Part shown: piece after piece, positions 23,265 through 35,825 of the stretch
Numbering within the stretch: the first letter of the stretch is position 1
How the letters are laid out: the number at the start of each line of letters is the position of its first letter
Assembly (NCBI RefSeq): GCF_030272615.1
Contig: NC_081415.1
Span: forward strand, 422,123,757-422,187,756
DNA from: Cryptomeria japonica
Taxonomy: Eukaryota > Streptophyta > Pinopsida > Cupressales > Cupressaceae
Direction of reading: 5' to 3'
DNA length: 64,000 nucleotides
The notes under the pieces: generated by a model
Told to the model about the DNA's origin: nothing
The model's database searches: none
What the model saw: only the letters and a program-made list of their open reading frames with translations
Program-made: the position numbers and the translations under genes

Positions 23265-25799
23265 CTATTGTGTAATAGCAGGGAGAATGTCAAACCCTTC
23301 ATCCTCAGGTGCCTCAAAGAGGTTTTCACCATTGGATATGCTCTTTCTTTTTACTTTTGTCGGATCAAACAATGCCACAGTGTGGTTGTCACTGGAAGAT
23401 CCATGTTTTATTGTTATATTTTTGCAGCTGAAAGGTTTGGCATCCGCCCTGAAATATGTTGCGCTATTAAGTTCAATGGCGAATCCAGCTTTGTGATCCC
23501 TGCTTGGTAGGTTATCCCTTAATTCCAAAAAGTCAATGATGGCCTCATCATTTTGGAAAAAGTCAAGACATGGGGAATTTGGTTGGTTTCATTCGATGAG
23601 TTCAGGGTGGATAATGGGCATTACTTCATCGATTAGGTTAAGTGCGTTAGATGCATCAGTGAGGGTTAGGATGTTATGGTGAAGGTCATTAATGGTACTC
23701 TCCCTGTCAGAATCAGGCGTAGGATGAGACGTAGGGTCTGTGGAAGATGTTTCCAGCTCAGGAACCCAAGAAGTCTTTATCTGTGTTTCTCTGTAAACAG
23801 GGATGTCTTTGCGTGGTGGAGGTAGTGATGTGTCTTCCTCATCTGAAGTGTTAAGCTGTACAGAATCAAATTCCCACTCATGTGAGTCGGTCTCTGAGTC
23901 ACTTTCCAGCATCCGATTGCTATACATTACTGGGATGTCTTTTGAGTTAAATACTGCAGGTGTGATTGGTTGATGTACCTTTGTAGTGATCGGTGCTGCA
24001 GGAAGGTTGATGGGGATAAAGGAATCTGGTACCGGGAGTATCGGTAATATTGACTCAATGGCTTCTGCTGGTGCCATGGATGCTGCTGCGGGTTCTGATA
24101 CAGTTGCTGCTGCTAATGGTGCTGCTGATGGGATTACGAGTTCGTTTGGTGGGATGATTGGTATTGTAGATGGTGGTGTTGGGATTTTGAGCCTCGGTGG
24201 GGCAGTTGGGATGGTGTTTGATGCTGCTTTGATAATGAAAGGTGTCCTCTTTGCAATAGGCTGACATAATGGTTTGTTGGGTTTTCCTTTGAATTTTAAT
24301 TTAGGAAAAATCTCTTTTTCAAAGCCTAGGCCTGTATTACCTTTAGACTTTAATTTCGGCAGCAGAGGTTCATGTCGTCCTTGCTTGCAATATCCTAAAG
24401 CACTCTGACCATCATACCCCATTCTTTGCATAATGAGGAGGCCTTTGCCATACTGATCCGTAGGAAGTCTAACTTGTGGTATATCAGTGGTGATGGGATC
24501 TTTATAGATCTAGTCTGCTAAGTCCTCATCTTGGGTTTCTTCTTCTTGACTTTTTCTAGGGATGAAAGGTGTCAAAGCACATGCTGGCGTGACTAGTGGT
24601 TGTTGGAGTACCTGTTGTGGTTTACCATGTGTTCTAGGGGAAATGGGCATTTGTCCTACACAAAAGAGTTGACTCAAGTTGTATTCCCCAGGACCTTCCT
24701 CTGCTATCTTCATCTTAAGCTTTTCTTGCTTGGGTATAGTGGTGTTTGAACTGGCAAGAGAGGCGGGACTTATATATGATGTGGAGGAAATGACTTCTCT
24801 ATTATTAGGAATGGTAATCTCTGGTTGATGGCTGATATTATGGCAATACGCAAAGGGATTGGCATCGCCCAGGATTGTGATCTCTACACCGTTATGTGGG
24901 AACTTGATACATTGATGATAGGTAGATGGAACGGCTTGCATGGCATGTATCCAGGGTCTCCCTAACAATAGATTATATGGCAGAGGAAGGTCCAGAACCT
25001 GACAGATGATGTGCTTTACCACAGGGCCCACTCAGATTGGTAGTACCACAGCTCCTTTGGATGACCGCTCTGCATCGTCATAGGCTTTGATTGTGATCTT
25101 CTTACGAGGATCCACTGATTCTACCGCATATCCCAATGCTGTGACCAACTGTAGTGTATAAATATTTAGGCCTGCTCCATTATCGATCAAGACTCGCTTG
25201 ATCCTATGCTGGTTAATAAATCCTTCGATGTGGAGTGAGGCATTATGAGGTTGCTGGAAGGAAGAGTTGTCACTTTCAGAAAAAGTGAGACAAGGTGATG
25301 ACTTTAGACTTCCAACCATGGCTTGAAATTGGTCTGTATTGAAATTTGTAGGGACTGACGCCTCGTGGAGTGCTTGATCCAAGATAGTTTTATGAGAGGG
25401 TGATAGGCGCAATAGCTCTAAAATGGATATAAGCGCAAGTGTTTTGTCTAATTGTTCCACAAGATTGTACTGCTTTGGGATGGAGGTGGTGCCTTGTGGA
25501 GCTGCCTTTATGGTGACCTTGCCACGACGTGTAACAACATTGCAATTTGAGTTGGGATTTTTGAAGGTTATAGTTGCAACTTGTTCACTGGCATCATACA
25601 GATGGTTTACAGTGTAATTATACGCAGCCTGCGTATAATCTGTGGTATCAGTGCCTTGCCTGGAAGTGGAAGGACCCCTTTGATCTTGTGATGGAAGTGG
25701 ATTTTTGAACATTAGATGATCATTATTTGTTGTTTTTGGGTCATGTCCTTCAATTTCAATTTCTCCTCGGTCAATAAGATCCTGAATAAGATCTTTTAA
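23265..25799 (-). pseudogene. Aspartic protease, linker and G-patch-like region of the Tat-type element
   Basis: The protease cuts the polyprotein. The active-site block is RVLIDNGAGLNIYTL near 25170-25195, where Asn follows the catalytic Asp, a form common in plant Ty3/gypsy elements. Upstream there is a linker with NPNSNCNVVTRRGKV. Downstream the conserved [17 protein letters not shown] block (near 24950) supports the call. Further on is a degenerate G-patch-like block (MQRMGYDGQSALG, near 24430), then a Pro/Ala/Thr-rich spacer of about 150 residues. In-frame stops near 25030 (Arg expected), 24512 (Gln expected), 23590 and 23266 (Gln expected) break the frame without shifting it. This is characteristic of point decay, not deletion. 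Confidence 0.85.
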
Positions 25800-27236
25800 T
25801 CAGTGACAATTACTTGTCTTGTGTCCTCTTCCTTGATGGAATTCACAATGTTCAGTATCTCTCCACCATGCCGGTTTGACCTGAGGCTCATAGTTTGATA
25901 GTTTAGGTAGAGTGACCAAATTTTGAGAAATGAGTTGTCGCAATACTGTTTCAATGGGTTCCCCTAAGGGAGTGTATGTTCGTTTTTGTTTTTGCTGACG
26001 AGGTCTAGGTTCATCATGAGATGTGATGCGACCTTGATTGGAAGGAACATTTGTGTTATTCTGAGGTGGAGGATTTTGTCCTGCAAACTGAACCACAGGT
26101 TGTGCATTTCGGATAGTCCGAGCATCCACAACCCCATCATTGACGATATTCTTGTTTTTATTCCAGAAGCTTGGTTTATCACTATTGAAGCGCGGGCGAG
26201 GACCATCTTTTGGTTCATTAAAGATTTTGATGATTCCTTTCTTGATAAGTGCCCTTTCACATTTCAAACCCTTGGTGATCATATCATTAAAAGAGTCTGT
26301 GTCTTTGACATCCAAGTGAAATTCCATTTCTTCGTTTAAGTTGGAAATGAATATTTCCACTAGTTCTCGTTCAGGTAACTGAAGAGAACATCTGCTAGAC
26401 ATTTGGCGCCATCGTTGCAGGAATACTGAGAATTGTTCACCTGGTTTTTGTTTAGTGTTGCATAGATCAGCCATGGTGATGTCGCATTCAATGTTATGAG
26501 AGTAATGAGCTAGGAACTTCTGGATGAGTTCTTCAAATGTTCTAATGCCACCTGATAGTCAGGAAAACCATGATGTGGTTGTTCCTCCCAAGCTTTGGGG
26601 AAAGAGGCGCATTAGGTAAGTGTCTTCATATGCCACTTCAAGACAAGCGGAATGAAATTCTCTGACATGATCGCGGGGATCTCCCTTTCCTCTATATTTT
26701 TTGAATTTGGGTGTTTCGAATCCTCGGGGAAAGGGTGGCATATAAAGATTCATATCAAAAGGATAGGGACAGATGTCATTGAGTGAGAATTGGTTAGTTT
26801 TGATACCACTATGAAGCTGTTGGGTGAGATTCTCGACTTGTTGCCGCAACATCTCCATTTCATTTGGAGGAGGAGGTGGTGGGTTACCTCGAGGAATGTT
26901 GTATCTGATGGGATCTCTACCTCTTTCCTCTTCATGGCGACTTTGTCTTTCTGATGCTTGTCTTAATTGGCCAAGATCAAAGTCAGAGGGGAGTTTGGCT
27001 CCTTCTTGAGCGAGCTTTAAAAAGTGACCATCCGCATTGCTCCTGAGTATTTCGTCAAACAGTCTATTAAAGAGAGGGTTATGCTGAGCCCTTTCTATTG
27101 TTGCAGGAGTAGGAGTACTTGGGTTTTCGTCATTCGCATTTCCTCCAAGTGCTTCTTGAAATTCATTGAGATTTTCCTCTTCTTCTTCTTCCATTTCTAT
27201 TTCTCGTTGCCTTGATTGTGATCATGTTTGGGCCAT
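25800..27236 (-). pseudogene. Gag of the Tat-type element
   Basis: The structural protein that packages element RNA. I place the start at the ATG at 27236 because the frame from there (MAQT, then RQREIEMEEEEE) joins the long open frame. A TGA at codon 5 replaces an expected Arg, so the longest uninterrupted frame starts only at 27194. The retrotransposon gag domain covers FPRGFETPKFKKYRGKGDPR, LMRLFPQSLGGTTTSWF, FEELIQKFLAHYS and FSVFLQRWRQMSSR. The end carries a nucleic-acid-binding finger, CEFHQGRGHKTSNC (CxxHxxxxGHxxxxC), near 25810-25850, then RLKDLIQDLIDRGEIE. Stops at about 26560 and 25798 also replace likely Arg codons (CGA to TGA). Confidence 0.9.
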
Positions 27237-29630
27237 TTTGTTTGCAAGCTTTTGTTGAAGTTGTGTGAAAATGATGATGAGTTTTTGATGAAATGAAAGA
27301 TTGATGGTTGGTGAATTGTGTTGCATGTGGATCTCTAGCACTTTTAAGGTAGATGTAACTGAAATTCCTTCTTTGAATTGCTTGTTTGTTTTGATAAGAT
27401 TTGATGTGATAAGGTGTAGAGAAATCTGAGATGTGTTACAGATTGAACTACCTAGTAATGAGAGGATTCACTCATAAACTAGTTTTAACCTGCGTAGATG
27501 TGTCTCTTAGGATAAGCTTATCCTAGATGTAGAAACAATCTAAAAAGTGATGTGATGTTTTTGATTCAAGCAATATCTAAAAGAGAACTTTGGGACAAGA
27601 ACCTTTTAATGTTTTGAGAGTTTGAACGGATTGATGATGAAGTGATGATGTGTGAATAAGATGATGGATGAAAATGTTTTCAACTTCAATAAAAACTTTG
27701 TGTCACAAATGGGACAAACTCTACCTCTTCCCTTTCAGGTGTTGGTGGTATTTCTCGAGCTGTATTGTATGTGATACAAATGTTTGGGAAAAAGTTGGGA
27801 TTAATCTTACCTCCTTGGTTTTTGTGATAACTCAGAGCTCTATATTGCATAAAAGCTCTGCGGTTCAATGATTTTGAATCAAATTCGTTTGTTTTGCTTT
27901 GAAGGTAGAGACGCATGTGACGCAGAAAGACTCTATGTGAGACAAAGATTTGTCTATTAATATAGAAGAATGTCCTCCTTTTGATCAAAGCCTTCGAGCT
28001 AAATGGTCTTCTTTTCAAGTTGATATTCTGATGATGCTTCTTCTTTCGCAAGATGTGAAGAATGGTCATAAAATTTGACTCTTTGTTGTTTGCACTTTGT
28101 TTTTGATGTTTTTGGTTGTTTTGAGAAGTGTTTGTTTGGATGAATACTTTGTTTTGAAAGTGATTTTTGATTTTTCTTTGACAAGAAAACAAAGCAAACA
28201 CACAAACACAAGAATGTAGCCTCAAAGGCACAAATCAGTATGGGTCTAGATCAACCCAATCCTTGGACTTGTATATGACCCTTCCTTTAGATGTATTTTA
28301 AGGTGTATTTCCAAAGCCTGAAGTCCGCTCAATTTGCACTTGGTCTTGACTAAACGAACACACTTCAAACACTTTTTATCCCTAAGGTCAAATGGCCAGT
28401 TGTGATAAATTTAGCCCACATCTTGATATTTCTTCGACTTTGGTACTACATACCTTATGAATCCCGCCGTGGCAAGTAAGGATGTGATATACTAAGTCTT
28501 GCACGAGCATAACAAATAGATGATCCCTATGATGGGGGAGTCACCACTTTTATCAAGCCACAAGTGACTTTTCAAAAAGCTATGTTTCTACTCAAGGAAA
28601 TATGTATGGTGAGTATCTTGGGAGCAAAACCATCTATGCTCTTGCACTAAATTATATCGCAAATATCCTCAATCAATAGAACAGGTGGGCTACTACTTAA
28701 AGGTGTTTAGTCATGTTCGATGTTTTTGGACATAAGTTCATTCTGCAGTGACTCACTTAAGAGCCTTGTAACTGGTGGTGGGGCCCATTTGTCCTTTCGG
28801 CCAGTTACACTGTAGGGACAGCTATACCCAAGGCTACAGCTTTCGCTCTCACCTGATTTCTATAGCGGCTCGAAGGATTTACCGCTCAAGGTCGTTCCCA
28901 AGAGTATCGATCCCTTGGCAGGCCTCTCTTAAAAAGAGAAAATTTTTGAGTGTTACTAACACTTTTCTCTTGCACCTAGGACCACGAAAGCCAAGGGAGA
29001 GGATAGTGTGTGTTAGAGGTAGGACCACTCGACCGACTTTTTGCACAAGCATGCCAAACACAAAAAACACTTGTTCTTTTTAACCCATCATCGCAAATGT
29101 GGTCTAACTATTTGAAGATGTTGCTCCAACAATCATGATGTTCTTTTTAACTTCAAAGGCAATATGTTGTAATCTAGAAATGGGAAGTCCTGGTCAACTT
29201 AACAAAAAGCACGTTTTGCTTGAAGTAAATCGCTTGCAAGAATTGGAACAAGTGGATTGTAAGTTTTTAATTGCACCAAAATTTTAAGTGTGGCTTGTAA
29301 ATTATTTAGTTTGATGCAAGGAAATTAAATTGTTGATTTTAAGACCCAAAAGAAAATGAGTCCTAACTTGCAATGAAAGCAAATGTTTCTTTTGTTCAAT
29401 TTTTAATGCACCAAAAGACGAGTGACCCTAACTAGAAAACAAGGAAGATTTGTTTTTGTTCAAGTTTTAAAAGCACCAAAAAGACAGGTTTGTGATTTTT
29501 TTATGGTGAGTTTTAAACCTGCACAAACAACAAATTGTTAGTAAAATCTATGTCCAAGGGGGGCTTCCAGAAGCCTAAAATTTTCAATTTTTTTGGTTAC
29601 AAGGTGATTTTTACGACATTCTGTTACAAT

Positions 29631-29844
29631 AGCGCTAGTCTGTGTTTGAACAGAAGCGCTATTTAACTCAAAAGCGTTGAAAGAAGGGAAAAGACAGAGA
29701 GGCAAAAGCGTCGAAACAGGGTTAATAGCGCTAAAATGATGTCAAATGCGCCAAAAGAGTACCAAAAGCGCTGAAATTGAGACAACGGCGCTAAAAACAT
29801 GAGTGTCGATAGCGTTAGAACGAGTTCAATAGCGCCAAAGCGCA
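29631..29844 (-). repeat. Array of AGCGCTATTG-like motifs spaced about 20 bp, in the gag-pol leader
   Basis: Plus-strand cores at 29631, 29655, 29673, 29707, 29727, 29747, 29767, 29787, 29811 and 29831, plus an out-of-step one at 29839. Five steps are exactly 20 bp. Plus-strand flanks are CAAT or AAAA before the core, so on the minus strand the motif reads AGCGCTATTG or AGCGCTTTTG. That is the same orientation relative to gag as the 14948-15238 array has relative to the PMD gene. Confidence 0.8.
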
Positions 29845-29913
29845 ACCTGTGTGACATTTTCAACATTCAAACATGTTAGTTGGTTTTAAAAAATGATATT
29901 TTTGGTGCTTGGA

Positions 29914-29931
29914 TTCACGTCGAGTTCACCA
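29914..29931 (-). other. Putative primer-binding site
   Basis: Two bases inside the right LTR the minus strand reads TGGTGAACTCGACGTGAA. Starting with TGG two bases after the LTR is the normal geometry for a site pairing with a tRNA 3' CCA end. I could not assign the tRNA, and it is not the initiator-Met type TGGTATCAGAGC. Confidence 0.55.
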
Positions 29932-29933
29932 AA

Positions 29934-31324
29934 TGATGCCCTTGCAAAATGGACAAGATTAGTCTAAGATAAACAACACAAGACACACAAGAAAATCGTT
30001 AGTGTTATTCAATCAAAAACTAATCTGAACAGGCATATCAAGAGAGACATTAAAATCATGCTAATATATCTAACTAATGAAACAAAGATAATGAGGCATC
30101 TCCAAATGCCTCTTAGCATGTTCTTAGCTCCTTCTCCCTTGTTCCTCTCCTCTCCAAGTTCCAAAATAGTGTAGCTCTCAGCAGCTTTTTGCACTATGGA
30201 TGCTTATGGAGGATTGAGATTGAAGTATTTGCTCTAAATATGCATAAAAAGCTAATACTATACTATTGATATTAAAATGATTGATTTTATCCAAAATGAC
30301 AAGATATTAGTTAATTATGCTAAAATGCTCTCTTAAAATGCCTATAGCTTAAATGCATACAAGTTTTCAGGATCTGGATTATGAAGAAATGGGCTCTATT
30401 TATAGGAAAAATTGAGAAATGGATGGTTGAGATTGAGCAATCTCAACAAGGGTTAGGATTGAATGATTTCAAATCCATGTGAGGGCTTTCAACCCAATCC
30501 CAGGATGACAAGTGTCAATGTGAGATAGGTTGAGAGGAGAGGGAATAAGCATTAAATGCTTGACATGACTTTGGGAATTAAAGTCAAGGTTGGTTGAATG
30601 AATAAACTTTTTATTCAAAGAATAAAGCTTTTATCCAATGGACAAACTCTTGTGCAAATGTGAAATGGATGAATATGGTCAAAACAATAAATGTTTGAGG
30701 AGACAAGTTCGAAATAACCATAAATGGTTATGTAAGAGCCATAAATGGTCATGTAAGAGCCATTAGTGGTCTTGGAAGACTTTGGGGGTTAATTTGTTGA
30801 ACACACAAAGCATTAAAGGCTTTTCAAAGACTTTGGAGTCTTTGAGAAGTGATTCCATTTTGCTTAGGAATGTGACAATAATTAGGGGATGGATTAGGCT
30901 AATTAGGAAGGGGTTAGAAGAATCTAGAAGGGGATTTAGGAATGCAATTGGATTTGGTGGGTGAGGGAAAATAGGATTTTATTTAAAATAAAAATTCATT
31001 TATTTCAATAAATGAGGGCAAGTTGCATTTGTAGGAAAATGCAAGTGGGGGGGGATAATGATTTAAATAAATATTTCTATTTAATTTATTTAAAAGAGGA
31101 AAAGGGGATTTTAATTAAATAAATAGATTTTATTTATTTAATTGATTGTGAATTTGATTTAATGAATTAATTAAAATAAATTGAATAATTTATTTAATTA
31201 ATAGAAGAATGTTTGGGAATAAATTAATTAAATGTTAATTTAATTAATTGATGGCTAGTGGATTTTTAATCAAATAAATAGTGAATATTTATTTAATTAA
31301 GCTGGACAGATTTGTGTGACTACA
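29934..31324 (-). repeat. 5' LTR of the Tat-type element
   Basis: The plus strand begins TGATGCCCTTGC and ends GTGTGACTACA, so on the minus strand it starts TGTAG and ends CATCA (TG...CA). A minus-strand TATA element lies at 30397-30404. Length is 1391 bp. Differences from the other LTR are scattered transitions and one change in a G-run. Confidence 0.93.
30397..30404 (-). promoter_or_regulatory. TATA box in the 5' LTR
   Basis: The minus strand reads CCTATAAATAGAGCCC. It is the best core-promoter match in the LTR and would start transcription toward gag about 30 bp downstream, roughly 435 bp before the LTR end. Confidence 0.5.
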
Positions 31325-31329
31325 AGTAC
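31325..31329. repeat. Target-site duplication, right copy (AGTAC)
   Basis: Matches 12985-12989 exactly and follows the CA end of the right LTR. Confidence 0.9.
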
Positions 31330-34300
31330 ATTCACCTCAAGAAGATGATATTCAAGATAATCCAACTCTGTCGAATATTAACAATGAAGAACAAATAGTG
31401 GAGAACACTTCCTCATTCATTCTACGACTACCATCATCAATACTAGAACTTGATGCCATAAAAACCATCCTACATCTAGATAATACCAACAACAACGTTG
31501 TTGCTTGGACACAAATCAGTACATCGCCTATCAATGAGTACAATACGGAGGGCCTCCTTTCTATGGAATTCCCAACACTCTTCCCTTCTGGAATGGCTTT
31601 ACCACACAACAAAGAACAAGGCATGTACATTTACATGAATATGCTTTTCACCTGATAAAATATTGTGATCAAAGATTTGGTCAACATGTGCGCTTTAGAT
31701 ATTATATCTATAATCTTATGATGAGACATCGATCCCAACAATAAGTTGTTGTGTTCATTAAGACTAATCTAGAAGATAGTCTTCCACACAATCTTCATGG
31801 TCTAAAAGAATACTTACAAAATACACCCTCAAATGAATTACCAAATCATATCATGCGATATGCAGCCTCGTTGCGTGGTACACAAGTATTTTGGAGCAAA
31901 TCCCGGTGAGACCTTACAACAATGATATAACAGTTAGGTGCACCTACACTGTTCTTTACCTTAAGTTCAGCTAATACAAAATGGCTAGACTTGCATAAGT
32001 TATTTCCAAAAAAAAAATTCAACTACTGTGCACAACAACATAAGATAATTTATTGAAAATTTAGTCAATAATCCACATATTATAGCTTTATACTTGCACT
32101 TAAGATTTAAAATCTTTCGTGATGAAGTCATTGTCAAACAACTGAAAGCCATTGACCACTAGTACAGATATGAATGGCAACACCGAGGATCTGCGCATAT
32201 ACATGGATTTCTTTGGTTACTAGAAGCACCAAATATTGATAACCTTGATTGGTCAAATCATGCAAGTATCCAATCAGTTAAACACTTCTTTGACCAGTAC
32301 ATAACAAAATGGAATCCACGTACTGAAGAGGCTTGCTTGAATAGGCAATATATGCCCGCAATTTCATATCCATGTCTTGTAGATACAAAGATCATATCCA
32401 GGTCTGATCCTTCCACTGATTATACTGAATTGCTCAATGTTGTTCAGTGGCATACAAAGTGTTCAGAGTATACCTGCTTGAAGAAAAAAAACTCAACACT
32501 TAAATGTCGGTACAAAGCTCCTTGGCCTAAACAACATGAATCCTCATTCATATTAGACCACACCAATAACCCATCATACAAGTTAGCAAGGAATGACAAT
32601 CATCTAAATGTACACAACCCAACAATGCTCGCCATACGAAGGGCTAATGTTGACTGTCAAGTTGTCTGCTCCAAAAAAGTAGTTCTACAATATATCTCAA
32701 AATACGCATCCAAAACTAAACACAAGTCAGAAAGTTATACTGATATGCTCAAACGCATAGTTGGATCAACAAATTCAAAAGATACAATCCTATTAGCATA
32801 CCAAAGACTCTTGATGGGAATTCTTGTTGATAGGGACATTAGCACACAAGAAAATTGTCACATGTTGCTTAAACTCCCATTGATATCTTGCACACTTCAG
32901 TTTGTAACACTCAATGTTGGGAAAAGAATCTTCCAACGCATAGCTAATTGTGATGAAGGATCACAAACCTCAATTTCTTACATCTCCAACTACATGAAAC
33001 GACCATCAGAGTTAGCAAACCTAACTCTGCTTCGTTTAGCTCAGCTATATACATACTCTGGCCAATGTAAATCACGTAAATGGTTGAAAAGAAATGTACC
33101 AATAATTGTAAATGTCTACCCACAACACAAATATTTACCTTTACAAGATGACAACAATTTTGAAAGTTTTTGTTGGAGTGAATTGCTTCTCTACAAACCA
33201 CTTCGAATCATCCCTCTACATATAGGAAACTCAGCTGAAGAAGTTATAATAAATTGGAAACATCTTCAAAGTAAAGATTACATCTGTTGGCATGTAAATG
33301 GAATTGAAGAACACATTACAACAGAAAATAATGAAGAGCTGCAACCAGAAGACATTCAACAATCTACTCATCAAGATCTGTATGAATGGGAGTTCTTGTC
33401 ACAAATAAGAGCATCAAACAACTTTGACATTGCTACTCTTCAAATGCTTGGCAAACGTGATTTTGATCTAAACTTTAATTGGAGTGATTCTATACCTGAT
33501 GAAACACTGCATTCAAAAGCATCTCAATTTATTTTGATAGAGAAGAGCCAAACACCCCACACCCTTGCCAACCTGCATTTAAATACACCTACTAACTATG
33601 ATCTTGCAAGAAACCAAATTATTGCACTTGATATTATTAAAACTCATGCTAAACAAAATTTGTATTCTTCACCATTACGTTTAATTATTCAAGGCACATC
33701 AGGCACTGGAAAATCATTTCTTATTGACTGTATACGTAGACAGTTAAATTCAGATTTAGAACATGCACAATACCCCTTGCTTGTACTAGCACCAACAGGT
33801 GTTTCCACATATAATATCCAAACAACCACAATCCATGTTGCCCTCTGTATACCCATTCAAGAATACAAACCCTTAACAGGCCATTCCCTATTAATGTTTC
33901 AAGAGCAATGCAAACATTTAAATTACATTTTCATAGATGAAATGAGCTTTGTTGGCCCTCACTTACTGATTAAGATTGATAGAAGATTGCAAGAAGCTTT
34001 TCCCAACAGACAAGATGAATCATTTGCAGCTATCTCAGTCATTTTGGTTGGTGATCTTGCACAACTTCCCCCAGTTATGGATAGACCATTGTATGCATCT
34101 CACTCAATGGCACTGGCTCTATGGCACACATTCAATACTGTTGTCACCTTGGATGTTCCATTTCATCAACAAGGTACAAGTTCCTCATAGATAAGTTTCC
34201 GTGAAATATTGCTTAATATACGTAGCACAACACCATTGCAAAAAGACTGGGAATCCCTCCAATTGCGGTCAACCCATGCTTTGACACTTCATCAAAATAA

Positions 34301-35280
34301 CCACTTCAACCAACAGAAGTATTTGTTTGCAACAAACACAGCTTCAAGTGCACACAACATAAAAATGTTAACACAATTGCACTCACCCATTGCACGTGCA
34401 ACAACAATCTTTGCCCATCAAAGAGATAAGCAAACACACCAAGAAGAACAACTAGCATTTGAAATCCTTCTTTCTATAGACCAAGAAATTATGCTTATTG
34501 CAAATTTATGGATAGAAGTTGGCCTTGTGAATGGTGCTTTGGGTCAAATCAAACAAATTGTCTACAATGCAACTTCTAAACCACCTGATTTGCCAAAATA
34601 TGTGGTGGTTCTTTTCGAACATTATACTGGGCCTTCATGGGATCCACAAAATCAAAAACATGTGCCTATTCCACCAATTCTAGAGGAAATCGCACACAAA
34701 TTTCACTAGCAATGGCATGGGGCATTACTATTCACAAATCACATGGTCTAACATTGGAATTTGCCACAGTTGACATCGGGAAAATAGAGAAACAAGGCCT
34801 CATATTCACAACACTTTCAAGAGTAAAAGCAATTGAACACCTACACATACAACCGACCTTCACCTACCAACGGTACTCAAGATTGAAAGGTGCACCATCA
34901 ACAATTCTACGAAAGACCGAGGAAGCCCGTTTGCTAAAGCTTTCACGCACAATAGAAGAAACATACTTACAGAACAAACAGAATCAGGTATGCAAATCAC
35001 ATCTTCATTATGTTTTCACATGCTACATATCTTCTATTGAATGCATCAACCAAAAACAATATTTATACTTTCTAGGATCAACAACACAACTAACGTTTAT
35101 GAATTTGAAGAGCCCTTTTACACGTGCCAAGTCTGCAACAACAGGTACATGTCTATCAACCATTTGCTGTTCAACTATTTTATTGCTGTCAAAAAAATTC
35201 ATTCTGATATTTGCCAAAATTACTTTCTCATACATTGTTATTTATCACAGGTTCCAAATGCAACCCAACAAGGAAAGCTA
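31330..35280 (+). pseudogene. Helitron Rep/helicase, main part (HUH Rep plus Pif1-type helicase)
   Basis: Continuation of the gene cut at 12989, in frame across the repaired AGTAC site. It opens with a linker and the MEFPTLFPSG block of the Helitron-like N domain. A frameshift near 31650 and stops to 32160 damage that domain. From 32163 the frame is open to 34187. The HUH motif (HIH, 32196-32204, within YEWQHRGSAHIHGFLWL) and the two-Tyr motif (YISKYASK, Tyr at 32691 and 32703) form the Rep nuclease. The helicase has Walker A GTSGTGKS (33693-33716), FIDEMS, GDLAQLPPVMD and, after a TAG at 34188 and a frameshift near 34680, AWGITIHKSHGLTL and FTTLSRVKAIEHL. CAGGTATGC near 34988 looks like a donor, and a Cys-pair exon (FYTCQVCNNRY) follows near 35110. 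Confidence 0.92.
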
Positions 35281-35384
35281 CAAAATATAAGAATATAACA
35301 ATTACAGATATTAGCCACTTGTTCAATACATTTACTATCCACTAATAATGTTCTAATACAAATTATTTGCAACAGGCTTCAGAT

Positions 35385-35786
35385 TTTCTGTGGTGTGCTT
35401 GTAGGGTTCTTACTTTGTTTATGTTGTTTAACTGTTTGTGGATGTGACTACTTTCAGTCTACAAGGCACTTGTTCACTTTTACAGGTATTAGGGTTTGTG
35501 AAGGTGTTTGCTCGCTCTCTCTCTACTATTGCTTTGTCGTCATCAAGTTAAATATCTTTGCAGTTAGTAAGTGTTGTGTGTTTCATGTTTAGTGTTCTGT
35601 TTGAGAAGGATTTTACACTGCAAGGTGAGTGTTTAGTTCTAAAGTTTATTTCGTTTCTAAAGATGTTTTTTTAAAGCACGTGCTTATGTATTATTGTAGT
35701 GTGCTCGCAGGGTTATTACTTTGTTGCTTTCACTCTGCAACGCAAGTGTTCACTCTTGCAGGTATTAGGGTTTGTGAAGGTGTTAC

Positions 35787-35825
<39 letters not shown>

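Larger units (their letters stand above)
27237..29933 (-). other. Leader of the Tat-type element
   Basis: About 2.7 kb between the right LTR and gag with no supported gene. It includes poly-T/poly-A-rich sequence, a GC-richer block at about 28770-29060 and, next to the LTR, the 20-bp-step array at 29631-29844. The open frames in it have no recognisable domain. Such a long leader is usual in Tat/Ogre-like elements. Confidence 0.7.
12990..31324 (-). mobile_element. 18.3-kb Tat-type Ty3/gypsy retrotransposon with antisense PMD gene
   Basis: A complete insertion. It has LTRs at both ends, a perfect AGTAC duplication, a PBS position next to the right LTR and a purine tract next to the left LTR. 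Both show that the element reads right to left. Internal order on the minus strand is a leader of about 2.7 kb, gag with a CxxHxxxxGHxxxxC finger, protease, a linker with a decayed G-patch-like block, RT, RNase H, a second RNase H and integrase. The second RNase H places it in the Tat lineage. A plant mobile domain gene lies on the plus strand between integrase and the 3' LTR. By eye the LTRs differ at about 30 sites in 1.39 kb (about 2%), mostly transitions. It cannot be autonomous now because every protein has stops. Confidence 0.93.

Noticed and set aside
35280-35400. Helitron 3' terminus (CTRR plus hairpin)
   Set aside because: Several CT-A/G strings exist, but none has a convincing GC-rich hairpin 10-12 bp upstream, so I do not call the end.
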